Shown here in pieces: positions 1 through 4,616 of a stretch of DNA of 5,496 bases (within the stretch, counting starts at the first letter, position 1; each line of letters starts with the position of its first letter). The stretch comes from Clostridia bacterium (lineage in GTDB: Bacteria > Bacillota > Clostridia > Oscillospirales > Oscillospiraceae): NCBI GenBank assembly GCA_003245395.1, contig QKDF01000302.1:1-5496 (forward strand). Reading direction: 5' to 3'. Made by a program: the position numbers and the translations under genes. Below the pieces are notes generated by a model. That model did no database searches and was not told the origin of the DNA. It saw nothing but the letters and a program-made list of their open reading frames with translations.

Positions 1-394
1 CGGAGACAATCACCAATCCATGGGCTTCCTCGGACAGTTCCATCACAGACTCCGGAATTCCCAGTTCACGATAATCCGGAATATCAAATGACACCACCCG
101 GATTACGGCAGCCAGAGAGCCACGCTGCCGGTAGGTATTTACCCGGAATCGGGCCAGTCCTGTCTGCGTAAAGGAGAAATCGTCGTCTCCTGAAGTGAGA
201 TATCCGGTGATATCTCGATCAGCCAGCCGATAGGCATCCCGAATCAGCGCTTCGGTCACCTCGGGAAATACCCGTTCTCCGCTCAGGGCCTTCAAGTGTC
301 CGTCCAGCTTTTCACTGACCGGAGCTCCGGCCACGATGAACAGGTCGGATGCTCCCTCTGCCACAGCCTGTTTCAAATAGTCTGTCAGTTCCAT
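1..394 (-). CDS. pilT: PilT-family type IV pilus ATPase, N-terminal part (cut by window edge)
   Basis: The 131 visible residues match the N-terminal PAS-like domain of PilT/PilU hexameric ATPases, cytoplasmic motors that power pilus retraction. Landmarks are GASDL at residues 14-18, a DGHLK-type strand near 31-35, DFSF at 72-75, and the conserved ARFRVN..RQRG block at 81-92. The sequence ends in GLVIVS at 126-131, which in the family directly precedes the Walker A loop; that loop, the Asp and His boxes and Walker B lie outside the window. PilB/GspE extension ATPases have a different, longer N-terminus, so PilT is the better call. The ATG at 394 is supported by a GAGGAGGGG ribosome binding site just upstream. 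It overlaps the preceding gene by 10 bases, so it is the sixth cistron of the pilus operon. Subtype (retraction motor or sole motor) cannot be decided here. Confidence 0.9.
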   Translation of the reverse strand, partial: MELTDYLKQAVAEGASDLFIVAGAPVSEKLDGHLKALSGERVFPEVTEALIRDAYRLADRDITGYLTSGDDDFSFTQTGLARFRVNTYRQRGSLAAVIRVVSFDIPDYRELGIPESVMELSEEAHGLVIVS

Positions 395-804
395 AGTTCC
401 CCCTCCTCTCCATCCCAGACAGGAATAGAATTATCCGGCGTCCAATCCGCCGTGGAAACAACCTGCCAGCGCAGGATGGTGTAATCATTCACCCCAGTGA
501 GCTGCACCTCTACCTCAAGGGCCTGGGTGTCGGAGACGGGGTAGGTATAAGTATAGTGATCGGCCTGTACTGTTACCCCATCGGGGATTTCCCCCGCCCG
601 GAGGCGGGCCAGGATTTCCTCAGCCTGCGTATCCGCCGTGTAATAGGCATTCACGCCATCGGCGGATGCCTGAGAAAGTCTGGCGCTTGTCTGTGCCGTT
701 GCAAGCCCCAGAAGAGCAAACATGGTCAGGCATAGAACTGCGAACATGACAAGAATTGAACTGCCGCCCATCACCGGAGGCAGAAACATGTGCCTTTCAC
801 GCAT
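385..804 (-). CDS. PilX/GspK-like minor pilin candidate
   Basis: A 139-residue protein with one N-terminal membrane helix (about residues 15-37) after a short basic leader, then a small polar domain. The order of features resembles PilX/GspK minor pilins: a Gly pair at 13-14 that could be the prepilin peptidase site, a hydrophobic helix with no Glu at +5 (also normal for GspK), then the helix continuing into a Tyr/Ala/Glu-rich stretch (AYYTADTQAEEILARL, 53-68) like the AxxAAExxL region of PilX. GspK normally has a much larger inserted domain, so a tip role is inference. The ATG at 804 has a near-perfect AGGAGGTGG site at 811-819 and overlaps the upstream gene by 8 bases. A second in-frame ATG at 789 has no comparable site. 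The gene sits between the PilV-like gene and pilT. Confidence 0.72.
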   Translation of the reverse strand: MRERHMFLPPVMGGSSILVMFAVLCLTMFALLGLATAQTSARLSQASADGVNAYYTADTQAEEILARLRAGEIPDGVTVQADHYTYTYPVSDTQALEVEVQLTGVNDYTILRWQVVSTADWTPDNSIPVWDGEEGELWN

Positions 805-1234
805 GTTCGTCCACCTCCTGCCATGCCACCGTCAGCCGGGCAAGCGGTTGATCCGGCATACCATTTTTCGCTTCGACCCAAACCTCGGCCTGTTTCAGGC
901 CGGGCGTATCCGACGCCACACCCTGTACGCATAAACGATAGGAGTAGGCACTGCTTGCCATCAACTTCGTCCAGTCGGCACCGTAGTCCACATAAAAGAG
1001 TCCCTGCGAGACCTGTCCCCCCAGACGACTGACCAATTCCTCCGGATCAAAGCGGCTGTTTTTGCAGATCTCCGCCGCGCTCTGCGCCAGTACCAATGCC
1101 TGATCCTGCTCTGCACTTGCACGGGAAATTTTGTCGGAGAGGGCAAACGTCTGAATGCATAAGGCCGCAGCAAGAGCGAACACCAGTACCATCACAATCT
1201 GTTCCATCAGTGCTAAAGGCGCCTTGCTCTTCAT
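797..1234 (-). CDS. PilV/GspI-like minor pilin candidate
   Basis: A 145-residue protein with a short basic start (MKSKA), an N-terminal hydrophobic helix (about 7-29) containing a single Glu at position 11, an amphipathic continuation, and a mostly beta C-terminal part ending in a predicted strand (PLARLTVAWQEV). The Glu followed by a hydrophobic run is the hallmark of type IV prepilins, and the DQALVLAQSAAEI stretch (44-56) resembles the A..LAQ...E pattern after the membrane helix of PilV/GspI. It is odd that the residue at -1, counted back from Glu as +5, is Pro6; if the cut is after Ala5, Glu falls at +6. Processing may be unusual or absent. The ATG overlaps the DUF4860 stop (ATGA) and is preceded by an AAGGTG site. 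The family match is by layout, not strong identity. Confidence 0.75.
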   Translation of the reverse strand: MKSKAPLALMEQIVMVLVFALAAALCIQTFALSDKISRASAEQDQALVLAQSAAEICKNSRFDPEELVSRLGGQVSQGLFYVDYGADWTKLMASSAYSYRLCVQGVASDTPGLKQAEVWVEAKNGMPDQPLARLTVAWQEVDEHA

Positions 1235-1737
1235 GCCGGCACCTTCTCTCCCGTACGCAGCGACAGGACGATAGCGTTTGATTTTCCTGCCGCATCCACA
1301 GCACTGACGGTCAGCAGTCCGTTACCAAGCGCAAAGCTCATCTGATCCGCCTCCAGCACCGCCGTACCGTCTTCCGGGGAAAAGTCGTCTTTCTCGGCGG
1401 TAAACAATTCCCGCAGCTGCCCATCATAGCAATAGATCCGGGTGCAGTAATTGGTTCCATTGATTGTCTCTTTTAAAAACAGGGTATCTCCGTTTTCTCC
1501 GGGTGTTCCGTCAAAGCTGCCCACAAACACACTCCCCGCCGCATCGGCGTGCCGCACTCTGGCGGCAATGTACTGCATACAGGTACGGTCGTTCCAGCTG
1601 TCCTCATCCCGGTTCGTCAAATCGCGGTAGCTCTGTGCACCGGCCATCAGCACCAGCAGGACACATACGGCAAAGACGCCAAAGGTCAATAGCGCAAATA
1701 ACCCGCCGATATTGTGCATCTGCATTTTCCGGTTCAT
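1231..1737 (-). CDS. DUF4860 protein, PilW/GspJ-like minor pilin candidate
   Basis: A 168-residue protein that I recognise as DUF4860, a family found in clostridial type IV pilus clusters. It has an N-terminal membrane helix (about 11-33, starting NIGGLFALL), then an Arg/Asp-rich helix (RTCMQYIAARVRHADAAG, 51-68), then a beta-rich domain with YCTRIYCYDGQLRELF (97-112) and a C-terminal strand pair. A helix of the form QYL..R.R.AD followed by a G...F.G...D.L.F pattern is what GspJ/PilW minor pilins show, so I infer a tip-complex role; DUF4860 itself has no established function that I know of. Three extracellular cysteines (53, 98, 103) could allow a disulfide. Gly11-Gly12 could be a prepilin cleavage site, but no Glu follows at +5. 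The ATG overlaps the previous stop by 4 bases and has a GGAGGG site upstream. Confidence 0.85.
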   Translation of the reverse strand: MNRKMQMHNIGGLFALLTFGVFAVCVLLVLMAGAQSYRDLTNRDEDSWNDRTCMQYIAARVRHADAAGSVFVGSFDGTPGENGDTLFLKETINGTNYCTRIYCYDGQLRELFTAEKDDFSPEDGTAVLEADQMSFALGNGLLTVSAVDAAGKSNAIVLSLRTGEKVPA

Positions 1738-2066
1738 GAACGCCCTCCGTTCTGATTGTTCAGCACCGTGATATCCGGCATTAGATTGTCCGCAAAAATC
1801 TCATAGTAGACCGTATACCGCTGCGTATCCACCTGAAGTCCATAATATTTTTCCAGATACTCCAAAGTTGGCGGGTAAATTCCCTCGCTGGCATAGCAGG
1901 TCACCGCCGCACGCCGGATTGCTTCTTCCAGCGTATTCTGACCCTCTTGGAGCTGCCGGGCGTCCAAATTCGACACAGCCGCCGCCAGCAGCCAGATCGC
2001 CATCCCTGCCGTCAACGCCGTTGCCAGTACGCTCATCGGCGCACTAAGCCATCTCGTTCGTCCCAT
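1734..2066 (-). CDS. Single-span pilin-like protein of the pilus operon
   Basis: I do not recognise a named family. The 110-residue product has a short basic N-terminus (MGRTRW), one membrane helix (about 11-33), a charged helix (NTLEEAIRRAAVTCYASEG, from about 44) and a GIYPPTLEYLEKYYGL motif followed by strands. The sequence EEAIRRA...G.YPPTL..L...YG resembles the segment after the helix in GspG-type pilins, which suggests a pseudopilin or pilin assembly protein, but there is no canonical G/A-FTLxE signal. I chose the ATG at 2066 because GGGTGA lies a few bases upstream. A TTG start at 2078, adding four residues and overlapping pilC, has no ribosome binding site. The gene begins 4 bases after the pilC stop and overlaps the DUF4860 start by 4 bases, so it is certainly part of the operon. 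Confidence 0.8.
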   Translation of the reverse strand: MGRTRWLSAPMSVLATALTAGMAIWLLAAAVSNLDARQLQEGQNTLEEAIRRAAVTCYASEGIYPPTLEYLEKYYGLQVDTQRYTVYYEIFADNLMPDITVLNNQNGGRS

Positions 2067-2070
2067 ATCT

Positions 2071-3117
2071 TCACCCAATAGCTGTCAAAATGTTCAATAG
2101 AGGCAGCATGACAGACAGCAGGATTACGCCCACCAGCAAAGATCCTGCAATTGTCAGCGTCGGCTCCACACGGCTCACGGTGCTGGACAGCTGCTCCTCA
2201 CCCTCGTCGGACAGACGGCGAGCGATTTCTTCCATCACGGTATCTGCCGAGCCGCTGCGTACTCCTAATGCCAGCATCCGGCAATAGGCCGCAGGAAACA
2301 TCTCGGACTCCCGCAGCGCGTCGGCCAGCCCCGTCCCGTTCTCCATCCGGTTCAGGCAGTCGGCACAACGTCTCTGGGCAGAAGGGATCTCCGCGAGCAG
2401 CGATCCAGCCAGGCTCAGAGCCTCCTCCACTTGCAGTCCAGACTGCAGTCCCATGGTTAAAGCCTGTGCAAATCGTGCATTCACCAGCTTGCGGGATACT
2501 CCACGGTCTCCATGGTGCCGGTTCCACCAGCCTGTTACAGACCTCTGCACCCGCCCGGATGCTGCAAATGCCATCAGGAATAAACCTGCAACTGCCAGCA
2601 AAACACACAAAGCCGGAAGCACGGCACTCAGCCACTCACCCAAACGCAGCAAACCGCCCGCCACGCCGGTCATGGACCCGCCCAGCGAACGAAACACCCT
2701 GTCAAAAACCGGCATGACTTCCGTCAGCAGCACCACAACCACCACCAGCATCAAAAGCAGCAGCAGCGCCGGATACAAGAGTGCATTACGAATTCTGGTG
2801 TCCAGGCGCCCGCGGGCATCGTAGTATCCAGCTAAAGACGCAAGCGCCTTTTCCAGTCTTCCGGTCTGAATCCCCACCTCTGTCAAGCCCGTGACATAAG
2901 CCGGAAAAGCTCCGGAGGATTCCATTGCCTTATTAAACTGAATTCCGTTGTCCATCTGACGTGACAGATGTTCCAGCACCGCTTCATCGCCGCCGCGCTG
3001 GCCATCCTCCATCAGCAGGTGCAGCCCGTCATCCACACTGATCCCGGCATGAAGCAGCAAAGAAAGCTCCAGACACAGCCTGGAGATCTGGTCATTGGAT
3101 AAATGTGGATTCTTCAA
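2071..3117 (-). CDS. pilC: GspF/PilC-family inner-membrane platform protein
   Basis: The platform protein couples the cytoplasmic ATPase to pilin movement in type IV pili and type II secretion. The 348 residues show the two-copy F-domain layout: copy one (about 8-133) with LSLLLHAGISVDDGLHLL and GRLEKALASLAGYYD, copy two (about 212-341) with ALTMGLQSGLQVEEALSLAG and ALGVRSGSADTVMEEIARR. Membrane helices lie at about 113-133 (LLYPALLLLLMLVVVVV), 162-186 and 320-344, the last ending in the family's LLSVMLPLLNIL tail. It is shorter than proteobacterial PilC (about 400), lacking the usual N-terminal extension; this is common in Firmicutes. I place the start at TTG 3117, 7 bases after a GGAGG. The frame stays open to 3177, but those extra 20 codons overlap the terminator hairpin. 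It is the first gene of the pilus operon. Confidence 0.93.
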   Translation of the reverse strand: MKNPHLSNDQISRLCLELSLLLHAGISVDDGLHLLMEDGQRGGDEAVLEHLSRQMDNGIQFNKAMESSGAFPAYVTGLTEVGIQTGRLEKALASLAGYYDARGRLDTRIRNALLYPALLLLLMLVVVVVLLTEVMPVFDRVFRSLGGSMTGVAGGLLRLGEWLSAVLPALCVLLAVAGLFLMAFAASGRVQRSVTGWWNRHHGDRGVSRKLVNARFAQALTMGLQSGLQVEEALSLAGSLLAEIPSAQRRCADCLNRMENGTGLADALRESEMFPAAYCRMLALGVRSGSADTVMEEIARRLSDEGEEQLSSTVSRVEPTLTIAGSLLVGVILLSVMLPLLNILTAIG

Positions 3118-3124
3118 AAAAATT

Positions 3125-3129
3125 CCTCC
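3125..3129 (-). promoter_or_regulatory. Ribosome binding site fixing the TTG start of pilC
   Basis: On the minus strand a perfect GGAGG is followed by a 7-base T-rich spacer and TTG at 3117-3115, giving a product that starts MKNPHLSND. Such a site in front of TTG outweighs the longer open frame. The rare TTG start may keep pilC translation modest. Confidence 0.8.
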
Positions 3130-3151
3130 GTCCCAAAATAAAGAAATAAAG

Positions 3152-3187
3152 TAAAATAGGCTCGCAGAAAACTGCAAGCCTATTTTA
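3152..3187 (-). terminator. Hairpin terminator after the lipoprotein gene, probably bidirectional
   Basis: An inverted repeat with arms 3152-3167 and 3172-3187 (AAAATAGGCT.GCAG type) and a 4-base loop. As minus-strand RNA all 16 pairs form, one being a U-G wobble; as plus-strand RNA that position is a C-A mismatch. It lies 30 bases after the stop of the transglutaminase-like lipoprotein gene. On the minus strand it is followed by an interrupted U-rich stretch; on the plus strand it is followed by seven T (3191-3197). This is typical of a bidirectional intrinsic terminator. Efficiency for minus-strand transcripts may be partial because the U tract is broken. Confidence 0.75.
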
Positions 3188-3210
3188 TCGTTTTTTTCGA
3201 CAATAGTAAA
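3182..3210 (-). promoter_or_regulatory. Candidate sigma-A promoter for the pilus operon
   Basis: On the minus strand TTTACT (3210-3205, 4 of 6 to consensus) and TAAAAT (3187-3182, 5 of 6) are separated by exactly 17 bases. The spacer contains a run of seven A. Transcription would begin near 3175, about 58 bases before the pilC TTG. The -10 box lies in the upstream arm of the terminator hairpin, so RNA starting here would lack that arm and could not form the hairpin. No experimental support is available from sequence alone. Confidence 0.55.
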
Positions 3211-3216
3211 GGATAT

Positions 3217-4230
3217 TTAATAAATGTACTTCGCGCTGTAATTACTGCCGTCGCCAATATACTTCATGATAGATGCGCTCTGCTTCCCCGTGGATGCAAA
3301 CGTGGGGTCCATCAGCTTCCAGGTGGTTCCGTCAAAAAAGATCACGCCATTAATCCAGCCGGATTTTTCGGAATAGACATTGATCCAAGCGTGATAAACC
3401 GTTCCAGAGTACCCTACTACCAGCTTACATGGGACATCCTGGCTGCGGAGCATCCCCGCCATCAAAGCAGCATAGTCAAAGCAAATTCCCTTCTTTTCCG
3501 CCAGAACCGTATCCAGCACGGGCAGGTATCCGCTTGTAACCGTGGACGCTTTGGCCTTGTCATACGTCAGATTCTTCACCACAAAGGTATAGACAGCCTT
3601 CACCTTTTCCAGAGGATCGGTAATGCCTTTCGTCAGCTCCTGAGCCTTTTTCAGCGTATTGGGCGCGTCAGTGTAGTCTACATACTGATTGGGCAGCAGG
3701 AACGGCAAAAACTCATTTTCCAGTGTGGCGGTAAAATCTGCGGAAAGCACCGTGGCATACTTCGTACCCGAAATATTTTCATACACCGTCACCTGATAAC
3801 TTCCGCTGCCGTCAGAGAGGGAAAACACGGCCCATTCTCCTGCAGTAAGGTTATAGGTGTAGATTACACCGCTGGGACCCTTCACCCGTGCCTTGAGTTT
3901 CTTGCTTGTGGAGGCGGTATACTGCACCATCACATAACCATCTGCAACATTGGAATAATCGACTACTGCCTTGCTGTTTTTCTTTACAACAGTTCCGGTC
4001 GCCTTCGGCGTCAGATTCAGGGGCACAGCAGAGGGAGAATCTCCCAGCGCCACCGCTTCCTCCTGAATATCCTCCTGCGCCATCGCATCACTTTGAGCGA
4101 GCACAACCGCGTCCTCCACTGCACTGCTTTGCGATGCAGACTGGGTTTCTGCGACTTCCCCGGACGCACATCCCGACAGCATTACCAGCGTCATTGCCGC
4201 CGCAGCCAACCGGCAGAGCATTCTTTTCAT
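3217..4230 (-). CDS. Secreted lipoprotein with transglutaminase-like cysteine protease domain
   Basis: A 337-residue exported lipoprotein. It has a basic, hydrophobic signal peptide with lipobox LSGC, so Cys21 would be lipidated and anchored outside the membrane. A low-complexity Ser/Gln/Glu/Ala linker follows to about 70, then a beta-sandwich-like region (about 76-168) and a transglutaminase-like core (about 190-315). The triad is visible: Cys250 in KKGICFDYAALMAGML, His280 in YHAWINVY and Asp308 in WKLMDPTF. In bacteria this fold usually acts as a protease or amidase, sometimes as a crosslinking enzyme; the substrate is unknown. The ATG at 4230 is preferred over TTG at 4236 because the GAGATGAT site is well spaced only for the ATG. 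It has its own promoter and terminator and lies directly upstream of the pilus operon; a role in pilus or cell-wall processing is only suggested by position. Confidence 0.9.
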   Translation of the reverse strand: MKRMLCRLAAAAMTLVMLSGCASGEVAETQSASQSSAVEDAVVLAQSDAMAQEDIQEEAVALGDSPSAVPLNLTPKATGTVVKKNSKAVVDYSNVADGYVMVQYTASTSKKLKARVKGPSGVIYTYNLTAGEWAVFSLSDGSGSYQVTVYENISGTKYATVLSADFTATLENEFLPFLLPNQYVDYTDAPNTLKKAQELTKGITDPLEKVKAVYTFVVKNLTYDKAKASTVTSGYLPVLDTVLAEKKGICFDYAALMAGMLRSQDVPCKLVVGYSGTVYHAWINVYSEKSGWINGVIFFDGTTWKLMDPTFASTGKQSASIMKYIGDGSNYSAKYIY

Positions 4231-4371
4231 ATTCAAATCATCTCTTTCTGTCTATATCGTGCAAGAGTGCCTGAACAAGGATTCGCCATACCGGAAAATT
4301 AACCGACAGCGGTCTCGAGCTTTCAAAAATTTCTCACCAAGTCCGTCGCGCTCCCATTTCTTCTTTTTTCC

Positions 4372-4400
4372 ATTATAGCAGGACAAATCCTAAAATGGAA
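4372..4400 (-). promoter_or_regulatory. Extended -10 promoter of the lipoprotein gene
   Basis: The minus strand carries a perfect TATAAT (4377-4372) preceded by TGC, an extended -10 element. The -35 at the 17-base position (TTCCAT, 4400-4395) is poor. Upstream, about 4401-4435, short A and T tracts recur like an UP element, which could compensate. Start of transcription would be near 4365. Confidence 0.7.
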
Positions 4401-4462
4401 TTACATTTTCAAAATATTTTTCATTTTTTTACTTTTTCCGTAACGGCTTCGAGAAAATACCG

Positions 4463-4493
4463 CAAGTTCTGCGATTTTGTTACAAGTTTTGCG
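4463..4493 (+). repeat. Two 11-bp direct repeats, candidate operator
   Basis: CAAGTTCTGCG (4463-4473) and CAAGTTTTGCG (4483-4493) differ at one base and start exactly 20 bp apart, about two helical turns. The second copy ends at the base before the -35 box of the regulator promoter. SARP/BTAD regulators and other OmpR-type winged-helix proteins bind direct repeats next to or over the -35 region, so this is a plausible binding site for the adjacent regulator; that link is inference. Confidence 0.6.
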
Positions 4494-4522
4494 TTGCATC
4501 TATTTTCCAGCTGTGTTATATT
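4494..4522 (+). promoter_or_regulatory. Extended -10 promoter of the BTAD regulator gene
   Basis: TTGCAT (4494-4499, 3 of 6) and TATATT (4517-4522, 5 of 6) are separated by 17 bases, and the -10 is preceded by TGT, an extended -10. The weak -35 immediately after the direct repeats fits a promoter that is helped or controlled by a bound protein. The start would be near 4529. Confidence 0.6.
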
Positions 4523-4601
4523 TAGCTTGATATCAGGCATTTTGACGCTTTATCTGTATTTCTCAGCAGCTCTGCCTCAGTCCGAGCTGTTTACTATTTC
4601 C

Positions 4602-4616
4602 GGAGGTGGTATACCA
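4602..4616 (+). promoter_or_regulatory. Ribosome binding site and 10-bp palindrome before the GTG start
   Basis: GGAGGTGGT (4602-4610) is a near-complete Shine-Dalgarno sequence placed 6 bases before GTG at 4617. It overlaps a perfect palindrome, TGGTATACCA (4607-4616), that ends directly at the start codon. The site decides the GTG start over the in-frame ATG at 4644, which has none. Confidence 0.75.

Larger units (their letters stand above)
4231..4616. other. AT-rich divergent intergenic regulatory region
   Basis: This 386-base gap separates the lipoprotein gene (minus) from the regulator gene (plus). I find no credible gene in it. It contains an extended -10 promoter in each direction, an A/T-tract block at about 4391-4440, and a pair of direct repeats at 4463-4493. 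The lipoprotein mRNA would have a leader of about 135 bases (4365-4231) and the regulator mRNA one of about 88 bases. I looked for known riboswitch signatures in the long leader, including cyclic di-GMP types, and recognised none; only a weak 5-bp hairpin near 4300-4313 is visible. Confidence 0.7.

Noticed and set aside
2151..2717. Plus-strand open frame of 188 codons opposite pilC
   Set aside because: The product is a Pro/Ser/Arg-rich sequence without motifs and the minus strand carries an unmistakable GspF protein.
2735..2770. CAC/CAG-like triplet tracts that resemble a microsatellite
   Set aside because: They encode the Leu/Val-rich first membrane helix of PilC; the repetition follows from codon choice.
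3118..3177. N-terminal extension of PilC by 20 residues from an upstream start
   Set aside because: It has no ribosome binding site, overlaps the terminator and probable 5' untranslated region, and does not look like the family's N-terminus; TTG 3117 has a strong site.
3391..4302. Long plus-strand open frame (303 codons) opposite the lipoprotein gene
   Set aside because: It is antisense to a gene with a signal peptide, lipobox and complete catalytic triad; the product is rich in His, Arg and Ser with no recognisable domain, as expected of a shadow frame.
4334..4357. Seven-codon upstream frame (MGARRTW) in the lipoprotein leader as a regulatory peptide
   Set aside because: It is very short, has no convincing ribosome binding site and starts only about 8 bases from the predicted transcript start; listed only as part of the leader observation.
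4527..4556. Second possible regulator promoter, TTGATA with a TATCTG -10
   Set aside because: The -10 matches only 3 of 6 and the spacing is 18; the upstream extended -10 promoter is clearly better.
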